A stretch of DNA of 64,000 nt, taken from positions 114,210 through 178,209 of the forward strand of contig CAXBCH010000004.1 in NCBI GenBank assembly GCA_963974125.1, read 5' to 3'. The position numbers were made by a program, and so were the translations under genes. The stretch comes from Haliea sp963974125 (lineage in GTDB: Bacteria; Pseudomonadota; Gammaproteobacteria; Pseudomonadales; Halieaceae). Below, in pieces: positions 53,120-62,046 of this stretch (position 1 is the first letter of the stretch; the number at the start of each line of letters is the position of its first letter). Below the pieces are notes generated by a model that did not search any database, was not told the origin of the DNA, and saw nothing but the letters and a program-made list of their open reading frames with translations.

Positions 53120-54493
53120 ATGAATATCATCATTCTTGGCGCGGGCCAGGTGGGGACAACGGTCGCCGAGCATCTGGTGGGCGAGGACAACGACATCACC
53201 CTGGTGGACCAGCGGCCCGATGTGCTCTCGCGCCTGCAGGACCAGCTGGATATCCGCACTGTGGTCGGCCATGCCTCCCATCCCGAGGTGCTGGTACGGG
53301 CGGGGATCCAGGATGCGGATCTCCTGCTCGCGGTGACCAGCAGCGACGAAACCAACATGATGGCGTGCCAGATCGCCTACACGCTGTTCAATACTCCTAC
53401 CCGACTGGCGCGGGTGCGCTCCCCGGATTACCAGAGCCACCCCGAGCTGTTTGCGCCAGGGGCGGTACCGGTGGACTTCCTGATCAGCCCGGAGCATCTG
53501 GTAACCACGTTTATTCGCCATCTGGTGCGGCAGCCCGGCGCGCTGCAGATTCTCGATTTCGCAGAAGGCAGGATCCAGCTGGTGGCAGTGCGCGCTGAGG
53601 CAGGCGGTCCGATGGTCGGCCAGGCACTGCGCGCCCGGGTCAAACAACTGACCCGGGCCAGGTTGCGGGTGGTGGCAATCTACCGGCGGGATCGCGTGCT
53701 CAATCCGACCGGTGAGACGGTCATTGAAGAGGACGACGAAATTTTCTTCATTGCTAGGCGCCAGGATATTGCAGCCATCCTTGCCGCCTTCCGGCCGTCG
53801 GACAAGCCCTACAAGCGGATCGTCATCGCCGGGGGTGGCAATATCGGCAAGCGCCTGGCGGAGTTGCTGGAGCGGGACTACCGGGTCAAGGTCATTGAAT
53901 CCAACCCCACCCGCTGCCGTTACCTGGCTGAATCCTTGCACCACAGCATCGTACTCCATGGTGAGGCGGGAGAAGCCGCCCTGCTGGAGACCGAGGATAT
54001 CGATACCGTAGACGTATTCTGCGCCCTGACCAACGATGATGAGACCAACGTGCTGTCAGCAATGCTGGCCAAGCGCATGGGAGCCCGCAAGACCATGGCC
54101 ATTATCAACCGGGCAAGCTATGTGGATATTGTCCAGGGCACGGCACTGGACATTGCCATATCGCCGGCCCAGGTAACCATCGGCGCGTTGCTGGCCCACA
54201 TTCGCCGCGGTGATGTGGTTGCGGTGCATTCGCTGCGCCGGGGGGCGGCAGAGGCGATCGAGGTGGTGGCGCATGGCGACCCGCACACTTCACGCGTGGT
54301 GGGTCGCAGGGTTGCAGAGCTCAACCTGCCGCCCGGTGCCTCCGTCGGAGCCATAGCGCGACAGGAGCAGGTGGTGTTTACAGACAGGGATACGGTGATT
54401 GAATCCGGGGACCACGTCATCCTGTTTCTCGCCGACAAGTCCGGTATTGCCGCGGTGGAGCGCCTGTTTCAGGTGGCTGTTGCCTTCATGTAA
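53120..54493 (+). CDS. trkA: Trk potassium uptake regulatory protein TrkA
   Basis: A 457-aa cytoplasmic gating protein with two RCK units: MNIIILGAGQVGTTVAEHLVG and IVIAGGGNIGKRLAELLER for NAD/ATP binding, each followed by a TrkA-C domain (VGQALRARVKQL; VVGRRVAELNLPPGASVGAI). It binds TrkH. Length and domain order are standard. Confidence 0.97.
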   Translation: MNIIILGAGQVGTTVAEHLVGEDNDITLVDQRPDVLSRLQDQLDIRTVVGHASHPEVLVRAGIQDADLLLAVTSSDETNMMACQIAYTLFNTPTRLARVRSPDYQSHPELFAPGAVPVDFLISPEHLVTTFIRHLVRQPGALQILDFAEGRIQLVAVRAEAGGPMVGQALRARVKQLTRARLRVVAIYRRDRVLNPTGETVIEEDDEIFFIARRQDIAAILAAFRPSDKPYKRIVIAGGGNIGKRLAELLERDYRVKVIESNPTRCRYLAESLHHSIVLHGEAGEAALLETEDIDTVDVFCALTNDDETNVLSAMLAKRMGARKTMAIINRASYVDIVQGTALDIAISPAQVTIGALLAHIRRGDVVAVHSLRRGAAEAIEVVAHGDPHTSRVVGRRVAELNLPPGASVGAIARQEQVVFTDRDTVIESGDHVILFLADKSGIAAVERLFQVAVAFM

Positions 54494-54513
54494 CTGGTGC
54501 CCCGCCTGCTGAA

Positions 54514-55080
54514 TCAGGCCGCCGCGGCCTCGGCGTCGTCGGCGGACTCGCAGGACGGCTGGGTCAGATAGGTGGAATTCACATCCACCAGGCCCAGGTC
54601 CCGCAGGGTGCGGCGACCGATCAGGACCGGGTAGATCATGTCGCCGCGATCGCGCAGGGAAAATTGCTCGGCGTAGACGCGGTCGCCAATGCAAAGCTCC
54701 AGCCTCACCACGGGTCGGCGGTCTTCGCCGCCGGCGCCGCGTACCAGGATGAAGCGCTCAACCGGCAGCGCCATTGGCGTCAGCAGTTGCTCGCCGCTGG
54801 CGCTATCTTCCAGTTCCAGTTCGAACTCCACCCAGTCTTCGCCGTCGCGCTCACGCAGCTCGATGGCGGTGGCGTGGATCGAGGAAGTCAGGGCGCCCGA
54901 ATCGAGCTTGGCCTTGACCGTGGCCCCGGCCGGCATGACGATGGCTTTTTCCACCCAGCCCAGCACCTGTGGTCCGTCACTGCTGGCGGCGGCAACGGCG
55001 CTCAGGGGGGAGGCCAGCAGGCACACCAGGCACAGCAGGCACAGGGGAAATCGTGACAGTGAAAGGCGAACTTGTTGCAT
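54514..55080 (-). CDS. Retropepsin-like protease-family protein, exported
   Basis: A 188-aa protein with a signal peptide (LCLLCLVCLLASPLSAVAA). AKLDSGALTSSIHA is the D-S/T-G aspartic active-site type found in the RimK-associated putative ATP-dependent zinc protease family. RTLRDLGLVDVNSTYL is its usual C-terminal block. The family name is historical; the fold is retropepsin-like. Role unknown. It converges with trkA. Confidence 0.82.
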   Translation of the reverse strand: MQQVRLSLSRFPLCLLCLVCLLASPLSAVAAASSDGPQVLGWVEKAIVMPAGATVKAKLDSGALTSSIHATAIELRERDGEDWVEFELELEDSASGEQLLTPMALPVERFILVRGAGGEDRRPVVRLELCIGDRVYAEQFSLRDRGDMIYPVLIGRRTLRDLGLVDVNSTYLTQPSCESADDAEAAAA

Positions 55081-55274
55081 TGGGTCTCCAGAGAATCGGT
55101 TGCAGGCGCCGACCGCGGGTTGCGGGTGTATAGCGAGTATAGCTGCGTTAACTCCGGTAGACCGCGGATCAGGTGTTTTTATCCGTGTTTCGGGTAGAGT
55201 AGGCGGCGTTGGCCCTGCTTGCGCATGGCCGGGAAGAAGCTGGATTTTCGTGATTCAAGAGTTGAGGAACCGAT

Positions 55275-56054
55275 TTGCTGCTGATCCGGTTGACTGTTGT
55301 GCTGGGGCTGGCCCTGCTGCTGCCGCTGACTTCGCGGGCAGCCGGGCCGGTCATTGCCGCCGCTTCCGACCTGAAATTTGCCCTCGATGACATCGCCAGT
55401 GCCTTCACCGCCGACACCGGCCACCGGGTGCGCCTGACCTACGGCTCCTCCGGGCTGATGGCAACCCAGATCCGCAATGGGGCACCGTTTCAGCTCTTTC
55501 TGTCGGCGGATGAAGACTATGTGCTGCAGTTGCATGCCGACGGCTTTGCCCGCGACGAGGGGGCGCTGTACGCCGCCGGGCGGCTTGCCCTGGTGGTGCC
55601 GCGCAACTCGTCGGTGCCGGTGGCCGGTGACCTGGGTGGGCTGGGGGCGGCGCTGCGTGCGGGGCAGGTCAGGCGTTTCGCGATTGCCAACCCCGAGCAT
55701 GCGCCCTATGGTGCCCGGGCCCGCGAAGCGCTTGAGCATGCCGGCCTCTGGGAGCTGGCGCTGCCGCGGCTGGTGTACGGCGAGAACGTGTCCCAGGCGG
55801 CACAGTTCGCCATTGGCGGGTCCACCGAGGGCGGTATCATCGCCCTCTCCCTGACTCTGGCGCCAGAGCTGGCGGCGGTGGCGGACCATGCGCTCATTCC
55901 CGCCAGCTATCACGCGCCACTGCTGCAGCGCATGGTGTTGCTGAACAACGCGGGCGCCACGGCGGAGGCGTTCTATGCCTATCTGCAGCAGCCTGCGGCA
56001 CGGGCGGTGATGCAGCGCTATGGTTTCACCCTGCCGCCGGCGGAGCCGCTGTGA
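55275..56054 (+). CDS. modA: Molybdate ABC transporter, substrate-binding protein
   Basis: A 259-aa periplasmic protein. The TTG at 55275 has GAGGA six bases upstream and gives the signal peptide IRLTVVLGLALLLPLTSRAA. The body has VIAAASDLKFALDDIA, LTYGSSGLMATQIRNGAPFQLFLSADEDYV, NPEHAPYGARAREAL and VYGENVSQAAQFA, the ModA molybdate-binding pattern. It delivers molybdate to ModBC. No ModE gene or clear ModE site is seen. Confidence 0.94.
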   Translation: MLLIRLTVVLGLALLLPLTSRAAGPVIAAASDLKFALDDIASAFTADTGHRVRLTYGSSGLMATQIRNGAPFQLFLSADEDYVLQLHADGFARDEGALYAAGRLALVVPRNSSVPVAGDLGGLGAALRAGQVRRFAIANPEHAPYGARAREALEHAGLWELALPRLVYGENVSQAAQFAIGGSTEGGIIALSLTLAPELAAVADHALIPASYHAPLLQRMVLLNNAGATAEAFYAYLQQPAARAVMQRYGFTLPPAEPL

Positions 56055-56746
56055 GCAGTCCCGGCGTGGATTTCACTGCCCTGCGCCTGTCCCTGGAGCT
56101 GGGTGTTGTCACTGTGCTGTTGCTGTTGCCGCTGGCATTGATGACGGCGCGCTTCCTCGCCTGGCGGCGCTTCCCCGGCAAGTCCCTGCTGGAAGCGGCC
56201 CTGGCGGTGCCGCTGGTGCTGCCGCCGACGGTGATCGGTTATTACCTGCTGGTGGGCATGGGCAGTGGTTCCTGGCTCGGGGGCTGGGTGGAGCGCATGA
56301 CCGGGCAGTCACTGGTGTTCAGTTTCTCGGGTCTGGTGGTGGCCTCGGTCATCGTCAATATCCCCTTTGCGGTGCAGCCCATGCAGCGCGCCTTTGAGGC
56401 CATTCCGGGTGAGGTACGGGATGCCGCTGCCTGCTGTGGCATGGGGTTCTGGCGCACCCTGCTGACGGTGGAGCTGCCGCTGGCCTGGCCGGGGGTGGTC
56501 ACCGCCTTTGTGCTCACCTTCGCCCATACGCTCGGTGAGTTTGGCGTGGTGCTGATGGTGGGTGGCAGTATCCCCGGGGAGACCCAGACCATCGCCATCG
56601 CCATCTATGACCGGGTGCAGGCCTTCGACTATACCGCGGCCGGACAGATGTCGCTGCTGTTGCTGGTGTTCTCCCTGGTGGTGCTGGCACTGGCGGGTGG
56701 CTGGGGCCGCCGCATCGGGAGGCGGGATGCCCTCCCCAGGATCTGA
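56051..56746 (+). CDS. modB: Molybdate ABC transporter, permease
   Basis: A 231-aa membrane permease with the ABC-permease EAA-type loop (AAACCGMGFWRTLLTVELPLAWPGVVTAFVLTFAHTLGEFGVVLMVGG). It starts with a GTG overlapping modA and ends inside modC, so the three are translationally linked. Confidence 0.94.
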   Translation: MSSPGVDFTALRLSLELGVVTVLLLLPLALMTARFLAWRRFPGKSLLEAALAVPLVLPPTVIGYYLLVGMGSGSWLGGWVERMTGQSLVFSFSGLVVASVIVNIPFAVQPMQRAFEAIPGEVRDAAACCGMGFWRTLLTVELPLAWPGVVTAFVLTFAHTLGEFGVVLMVGGSIPGETQTIAIAIYDRVQAFDYTAAGQMSLLLLVFSLVVLALAGGWGRRIGRRDALPRI

Positions 56747-57833
56747 CTTCCGACTGGCAGTCACTCTGTCGCAGCCGCTGCCTATGCGGGCGGAACTGCG
56801 CTGCGGCGGCGGTGAGCTGCTGGCGCTGGTGGGCCCTTCAGGCAGCGGCAAATCCACCCTGTTGCGGCTGGTGGCGGGACTGGCGCGGCCCGCCCAGGGG
56901 CGCATGGAGTGCGGGTCGACCTGCTGGTTCGACAGTGCCCGTGATCTGCACCTGTCGCCGCAACAGCGCCGGGTCGGGTTCGTGCCCCAGCACTACGGCC
57001 TGTTCCCGCACATGACCGCCCTCGGCAATGTCATGGCCGGGCTGCACCCGCTGCCGGCCCGGGAGCGGGAAACACGGGCCCGCCGCTGGCTGGACCGGGT
57101 CCATCTGGCGGGGCTTGCACAACGGCGGCCGGCGGAGCTGTCCGGGGGCGAGCAGCAGCGTGTGGCGCTGGCGCGGGCGCTGGTCCGCGAGCCATCCATA
57201 CTGCTGCTGGATGAGCCCTTTTCGGCGGTGGACCAGGTAACGCGGCAGACACTGCACCTGGAGCTGGCGGAGTTGAAGCAGGAATTGGGAATCCCGGTGC
57301 TTCTCGTCACCCACGATCTCGACGAGGCGCTGTTGCTCGCGGACCAGATGACGCTGCTGGCCCGCGGTCGCACCTTGCAGTCGGGGCGCCCGGAGGCCGT
57401 GATGGCCGATCCGGTCAACGCCGAGGCCGCCCGCATGCTGGGAGCGCGCAACCTCCTGCCCGGCACGCTGCTGCGCCACGATGCGGCGGCCGCCACCAGC
57501 TGGATCCGGGCCGGCAGTGTAGAGCTGGCGGCGCCGCTGGCGCCTGACCTGGATCCGCAAACCGGGGTGCTGTGGATGTTGCCCCCGGATGCCGCGCGCC
57601 TGACCGCAGACTCGGCGGCGCCGACCGCGGCCCATGTCGATTCGCTGCGAGTCTGTATCCGCAATCTGTTGCCGCTGGGGGGCAGCGTGCGCATCACCGC
57701 CAGTATTCCGGGGCTGGATACGCCGCTGCAGCTGCAGGCGCCCCCGGCAGACGTTGCCGCGCTGAACCTGCAGGCCGGAGCAGGGGCCCGGGTTGAATTC
57801 CCGCGGGCGAGGGTCCGCCTGCTGCGCCCATAG
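56727..57833 (+). CDS. modC: Molybdate ABC transporter, ATP-binding protein
   Basis: A 368-aa ATPase starting at the ATG at 56727 with GGGAGG upstream; a longer frame overlaps modB. Walker A is GPSGSGKST, the signature LSGGEQQRVALARAL, Walker B ILLLDEPFS and the switch His VTHDLDEAL. The C-terminal ~110 residues are the MOP/TOBE molybdate-binding regulatory domain. Confidence 0.95.
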   Translation: MPSPGSDFRLAVTLSQPLPMRAELRCGGGELLALVGPSGSGKSTLLRLVAGLARPAQGRMECGSTCWFDSARDLHLSPQQRRVGFVPQHYGLFPHMTALGNVMAGLHPLPARERETRARRWLDRVHLAGLAQRRPAELSGGEQQRVALARALVREPSILLLDEPFSAVDQVTRQTLHLELAELKQELGIPVLLVTHDLDEALLLADQMTLLARGRTLQSGRPEAVMADPVNAEAARMLGARNLLPGTLLRHDAAAATSWIRAGSVELAAPLAPDLDPQTGVLWMLPPDAARLTADSAAPTAAHVDSLRVCIRNLLPLGGSVRITASIPGLDTPLQLQAPPADVAALNLQAGAGARVEFPRARVRLLRP

Positions 57834-57851
57834 CGACTCTGTAGTCACGCC

Positions 57852-58454
57852 TCAGGGCGCCTGCCGCAGGGACGCCTGCCGCAGTATCTCCGCTACGCGC
57901 TCCCGCAGTGCCGGCAACAGCTCCGCCGCGAACCAGGGGTTGTTGCGCAGCCAGCGGTTGTTGCGCGGGCTGGGGTGGGGCAGGGGCACCACTGCTGGCC
58001 AGGATTGCCGCCAGTCGAGGACGCGCCGGGTGACGGGGACCTGTCCGCCGCCCAGGTGCCAGGCCTGGGCGTACTGGCCCAGCAGCAGGGTGAGCTGTAC
58101 CCGCTGCAGCTGCGCCAGCAGTGGTGCCCGCCAGGTGGCGGCGCATTCCGGGCGCGGTGCCAGGTCACCTCCGCTGCCGGTGCCCGGGTAGCAGAACCCC
58201 ATCGGCAGCAGGGCCAGCAGGCGCTCATTGTAGAACTGGGCACGGTCCACACCCAGCCACTCCCGCAGGCGGTCGCCGCTGGGGTCGTTGAAGGGTATGC
58301 CGGTTTCGTGGACCTTGCGGCCGGGCGCCTGGCCAACCACGAGGATGCGGGCCGCCGGATGCAGCTGGATCACCGGTCGTGCGCCCAGGGGCAGCGCCGG
58401 TTCGCACAGGGTGCAGGCGCGGACGTCGGTCAGTAGTTTTTCCCAGGAAGACAT
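57852..58454 (-). CDS. Uracil-DNA glycosylase family protein
   Basis: A 200-aa protein of the UDG superfamily. LVVGQAPGRKVHETGIPFNDPSGDRLREWL carries the active-site GQAPG motif, followed by LLALLPMGFCYPG and PLPHPSPRNNRWLR, the second motif. No four-Cys iron-sulfur set is evident apart from CTLC. Its substrate preference within the superfamily is unclear. Start taken at the ATG at 58454; an ATG at 58496 would add 14 residues. Confidence 0.88.
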   Translation of the reverse strand: MSSWEKLLTDVRACTLCEPALPLGARPVIQLHPAARILVVGQAPGRKVHETGIPFNDPSGDRLREWLGVDRAQFYNERLLALLPMGFCYPGTGSGGDLAPRPECAATWRAPLLAQLQRVQLTLLLGQYAQAWHLGGGQVPVTRRVLDWRQSWPAVVPLPHPSPRNNRWLRNNPWFAAELLPALRERVAEILRQASLRQAP

Positions 58455-58527
58455 GTTGTAGTGGGCAACGTAGCCTCGTTTGCAGAAGGAAGGCATTATA
58501 GTCCGCAGCTATGGGTAACAGAATGAC

Positions 58528-58992
58528 ATGAGTTCCGGTCGCAGGCACAGAGCACGGTCCAGGCTGCGGTGGGCGATCATTGCCTGCGCGACAGCGGTGA
58601 TCGTGCCGACACTATATCTGTGGTGGGTGCTGCTCAGCCCCTTTGGCTATCAACCTCCAGCCGGCTATGTGGCACCGGTCGAACCTGGAGAGCAGCAGGT
58701 GTTTGTCTACGGCACCCTGCGCAATCCGCTGGTGCGCTGGCTGGTGGCGGGCCGCCCGCTGGCCACCGAGGAGGCATTCCTGCCGGACTATCGCAGGCAG
58801 GGACTGGACATTACACCGGCCCCCGGCGCCGGCGTCGAGGGTGAGCTGGTGACCGTGGAGCCCCCGGCGCTGCGCCGCCTGGACCGCTATGAGCGCCTCG
58901 GCATTCGCTACGAGCGGGTCGAGGCGACCCTGGATGATGGCCGGCGGGTCTGGGTCTACCAGCGGCTGCCGCTGTTGCTGCCCGCGCAATGA
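58528..58992 (+). CDS. Gamma-glutamylcyclotransferase-like protein with N-terminal membrane anchor
   Basis: A 154-aa protein. A hydrophobic segment (WAIIACATAVIVPTLYLWWVL) at the N-terminus precedes the GGCT/AIG2-like fold: VFVYGTLRNPLVRWLVAG (YGxLR) and VEPPALRRLDRYERLGIRYERVEATL. Enzymes of this fold release 5-oxoproline or cleave gamma-glutamyl amines; the membrane anchor is unusual. Its stop overlaps the following permease start. Confidence 0.82.
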   Translation: MSSGRRHRARSRLRWAIIACATAVIVPTLYLWWVLLSPFGYQPPAGYVAPVEPGEQQVFVYGTLRNPLVRWLVAGRPLATEEAFLPDYRRQGLDITPAPGAGVEGELVTVEPPALRRLDRYERLGIRYERVEATLDDGRRVWVYQRLPLLLPAQ

Positions 58993-60326
58993 CCGTCATC
59001 AGCCCAACCCGGCCGCTGGCCCCCAAGCGCGAGATTTTCGGCTGGGCGATGTTCGACTTCGCCAACCAGGGCTATACCCTGCTCATTATTACCGTGGTAT
59101 TCGGCGACCTGTTCACCCGGGTCGTGGTGGCCGATGCCCCGGACTACCGCCTCGGCAATCTGCTGTGGAGCATTGCGCTGGCAGTCAGCTACCTGATGGT
59201 GGTGGTGGCCAATCCGGTCTGTGGCGCGATGATGGACTATTCCCGCAGCCGCAAGCGCTTCCTCTTTGCCAGCTACGTCCTTACCGTCGTGACCACCTCG
59301 CTGCTGTATTTTGTCGAGCCGGGCTGGATAGTCAGCGCCATGGTGCTGGTGATCCTGTCCAATTTCGCCTATGCGATCGGCGAGGGTTTCATCGCCAGCT
59401 TCCTGCCGGATCTGGGGCCGCGCAAGGCGCTGGGCTGGATTTCCGGCCTGGGCTGGGGACTGGGTTACATCGGTGGCCTGGTCGCCACGGCCTTCACCCT
59501 GTTTTTCCTCGGCGATGTGTCGCTGGACAACTATGAGCGCATTCGCTGGGTCGGTCCCTTTGCCGGCGGTTTCTTCCTGCTGGCCGCGATCCCCACCTTT
59601 GTCTGGTTGCGGGAGCGGGGGCAGCAGCGTCCGCCACTGTCGGCGTCCAATCTGGTGCGGATGGGTTTTGCGCGGCTGCAGGCGACCCGCCAGGCCCTGG
59701 GTGAATTTCGCGATCTGCGCACACTGCTGATATCGGTGTTTTTCGCCATGGCCGGCATCTACATCATCATTGCCTTTTCGTTCATCTACGGCGCCCAGGT
59801 CATCGGCTGGGACGAGGAGGTGCGGATCATCATGTTTGTCACCGTGCAGCTGACCGCAGCCGTTGGCGCGGTGGGCTTCGGTCTGCTGCAGAGCCGACTG
59901 GGGGCGCGCAGCACCTATATCATGACCCTGTCGCTGTGGATGCTGGCTATTCTGGCCATCTGGCAGACTCCGGCGCTGACGGCGCTGGCCCGACAGTGGC
60001 TGGCTGTAAGCTGGGAAGCACAGTATGTATTCCTGTTCGCAGGTGTGCTGGCGGGCCTCAGTCTGGGCTCGTCCCAGTCGGCGGCGCGGGCCCTGGTGGG
60101 TGTGTTGACTCCCCAGGCCAAGGCGGCGGAGTTCTTCGGCTACTGGGGCATGGCCGCCAAGGCGGCGGCGGTGTTCGGTATCCTCGGACTGGGCCTGGTG
60201 CAATGGTTGCTGGGCCTGGCCGATGCCATCGTGTTCTGCCTGCTGCTGTTTGCGGTCGCCATTGTCCTGGTGCTGCCGGTCAACGAAGCCCGGGGCGGCG
60301 CCGTGGCCGAGGACTGGCGCGACTGA
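58989..60326 (+). CDS. Major-facilitator permease of the UMF1/Atg22 type
   Basis: A 445-aa membrane protein with twelve hydrophobic segments. The opening EIFGWAMFDFANQGYTLLIITVVFG and SFLPDLGPRKALGWISGLGWGLGYIGGL are the hallmarks of the UMF1 family, whose yeast member Atg22 exports amino acids from the vacuole. The substrate here is unknown. The start overlaps the GGCT-like gene. Confidence 0.93.
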   Translation: MTVISPTRPLAPKREIFGWAMFDFANQGYTLLIITVVFGDLFTRVVVADAPDYRLGNLLWSIALAVSYLMVVVANPVCGAMMDYSRSRKRFLFASYVLTVVTTSLLYFVEPGWIVSAMVLVILSNFAYAIGEGFIASFLPDLGPRKALGWISGLGWGLGYIGGLVATAFTLFFLGDVSLDNYERIRWVGPFAGGFFLLAAIPTFVWLRERGQQRPPLSASNLVRMGFARLQATRQALGEFRDLRTLLISVFFAMAGIYIIIAFSFIYGAQVIGWDEEVRIIMFVTVQLTAAVGAVGFGLLQSRLGARSTYIMTLSLWMLAILAIWQTPALTALARQWLAVSWEAQYVFLFAGVLAGLSLGSSQSAARALVGVLTPQAKAAEFFGYWGMAAKAAAVFGILGLGLVQWLLGLADAIVFCLLLFAVAIVLVLPVNEARGGAVAEDWRD

Positions 60327-60327
60327 G

Positions 60328-61497
60328 TCAGTCCCGCCCCAGGATCAGCGCCCCGGTGGGCACCCCGACCCCGCTGCTGACCAGCACATGCTCCACGCCC
60401 TCGGGCTGATTGGTGGAGCTGCCGCGGATCAGTCGCGCCCCCTCGGCGATGTTGTTCATGCCGTGGATGTAGGCCTCGGACAGCAGGCCGCCGTGGGTGT
60501 TGTTGGGCAGGCGGCCGTCGATATCCAGGGCCCCCTCCCGGACCATGTCCACACCCTCGCCGCGGCCGCAGAAGCCGAAACTCTCCAGCTGCATGATGAT
60601 CTCCGAGGTAAAGGCATCGTAGAGGCAGGCGGCGTCGATATCGTCCGGCCCCAGGCCGCTCTGCGCATAGACCAGCCGCGCGGCCAGCTCCATCTCCGGC
60701 AGGGAGTCCAGCTCTTCGCGGTAGTAGCTGGTCATCTGCTCCTGGCCCCGGGTGGATGCCTGCACCACACCGCGGATCACTGCCGGCTTTTGCTTCAGGT
60801 CCCGGGCGCGCTCGGCACTGGTGACCAGGATGGCGCAGCCACCGTCGGTCTCCTGGCAGAAGTCGTACAGGCGCAGGGGCTCGGCGATCATCTTCGAGGC
60901 CAGGTAGTCCTCCATGGTCAGGGGCTTGCCATGGAAAAACGAGCGCGGATTGCTCTGGGCATAGTTGCGCTGGGAGATTGCCACCCGCCCCAGGTCTTCG
61001 CTGGTCACACCGTAGCGGTGCATGTATTTGTTGGCGATCATGGCGATCCAGGAACCCGGAGTGAGCATGCCGTAGGGCATGTACCAGGACCAGTGGACCA
61101 GGTCGGAGCTGACGATCTGCCCGGAAATGCCCTGGCCCATGCGCTGCCCCGAGCGGCCGTTCATGGCCCGGTAGCAGATCACGTTGTCGGCGACGCCGGT
61201 CGCCACAGCCATGACCGCGTGCAGGATGGTGCCGACGGCAGCGCCGCCACCGTAGTTGACCTTGGTAAACAGCTTGAGATCGTTGGCACCGACGGTGCGA
61301 GCCAGCTCTATCTCGTCGGTGGAATCCAGGGTGTAGCTGACGAAGCCGTCGATCTCCGAGGGCGGCAGGCCGGCGTCCTCGCAGGCGGCCAGGGTGGCCT
61401 GGGCGGCCAGGGACAGTTCGGAAACCCCGGACTTCTTGGAAAATTCGGTCAGGCCAATGCCGGCGATGGCGGCCTGGTCTTTCAGGGCGTGACTCAT
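60328..61497 (-). CDS. Thiolase-like protein lacking the nucleophilic Cys, Ltp2 type
   Basis: A 389-aa SCP2-thiolase-fold protein. Where thiolases have the nucleophile in VNRxCxSG, it reads TKVNYGGGAAVGTILHAVMAV, with Gly in place of Cys. LPNNTHGGLLSEAYIHGMNNIAEGARL and the C-terminal EHVLVSSGVGVPTGALIL are conserved. This is the pattern of Ltp2-type retro-aldolases of steroid side-chain degradation and of related lipid-transfer-like proteins. It is coupled (ATGA overlap) to a DUF35 protein, the known partner type. Confidence 0.9.
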   Translation of the reverse strand: MSHALKDQAAIAGIGLTEFSKKSGVSELSLAAQATLAACEDAGLPPSEIDGFVSYTLDSTDEIELARTVGANDLKLFTKVNYGGGAAVGTILHAVMAVATGVADNVICYRAMNGRSGQRMGQGISGQIVSSDLVHWSWYMPYGMLTPGSWIAMIANKYMHRYGVTSEDLGRVAISQRNYAQSNPRSFFHGKPLTMEDYLASKMIAEPLRLYDFCQETDGGCAILVTSAERARDLKQKPAVIRGVVQASTRGQEQMTSYYREELDSLPEMELAARLVYAQSGLGPDDIDAACLYDAFTSEIIMQLESFGFCGRGEGVDMVREGALDIDGRLPNNTHGGLLSEAYIHGMNNIAEGARLIRGSSTNQPEGVEHVLVSSGVGVPTGALILGRD

Positions 61498-61910
61498 GCG
61501 GCGGCTCCTGTGGCGGGCTGGAACATGGGCAGACGGAAGCCGTCCGGATCCTCGTGCATGACCATCTGCACGGGCATGCCGAAGCTGACGTCCGCGGGCG
61601 CACAGTTGATCAGCTGGGAGGTAAAGCGGGTGCCTTCCTCCAGATCCACGAGGATGATGATCAGCGGGTAGTCAAATCCCGGGAACTGGGGGTGGTGCAG
61701 GATAGTGAAGCTGCACAGGGTGCCCCGGCCGGAGGCGGTGAGGTGGTCCCAGTCGAAGGAGTGGCATTCACCGCAGGCCGGACGCGGCGGGTGGCGCAGG
61801 GTCTGGCACTGCGTACAGCGCTGGATGGCCAGCCGACCCTCGGCGGCCTCCTGCCACCACCAGCCATTGTCTTCCCCCATGGGGGGCTTCATTCGGAAAC
61901 TCTGTGCCAT
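61494..61910 (-). CDS. DUF35 / zinc-ribbon OB-fold protein, partner of the thiolase-like aldolase
   Basis: A 138-aa protein. The zinc ribbon is CTQCQTLRHPPRPACGEC and the OB-fold follows (GRGTLCSFTILHHPQFPGFDYPLIIILVDLEEGTRFTSQLINC). DUF35 proteins bind SCP2-type thiolases. In Mycobacterium ChsH2 the same domain is fused to a MaoC domain and activates Ltp2. The start at 61910 is used; a GTG at 61919 is an alternative. Confidence 0.92.
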   Translation of the reverse strand: MAQSFRMKPPMGEDNGWWWQEAAEGRLAIQRCTQCQTLRHPPRPACGECHSFDWDHLTASGRGTLCSFTILHHPQFPGFDYPLIIILVDLEEGTRFTSQLINCAPADVSFGMPVQMVMHEDPDGFRLPMFQPATGAAA

Positions 61911-61973
61911 AAACGCCACCAGTTGTTATCGGGATCGCGGGGATTAAATCTGACTGTGGTAAAAGATAATTGA

Positions 61974-61993
61974 AATTGAATATAAATTCAATT
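61974..61993. promoter_or_regulatory. Inverted repeat in the divergent promoter
   Basis: aattgaa-tataaa-ttcaatt: seven-base arms around a six-base centre, in the ~130-base region between the divergent DUF35 and MaoC genes. A good candidate operator for a TetR-like or similar regulator, although none is encoded nearby. Confidence 0.5.
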
Positions 61994-62046
61994 ATGTTGC
62001 CCAGGTTGCCATCACTGGCCTGAATAACCAACCCGGAGAGCCCGTC

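Noticed and set aside
55081..55274. Molybdenum-cofactor riboswitch or ModE box upstream of modA
   Set aside because: I could not find the conserved helices of the riboswitch or a CGnTATATA-type palindrome in this stretch.
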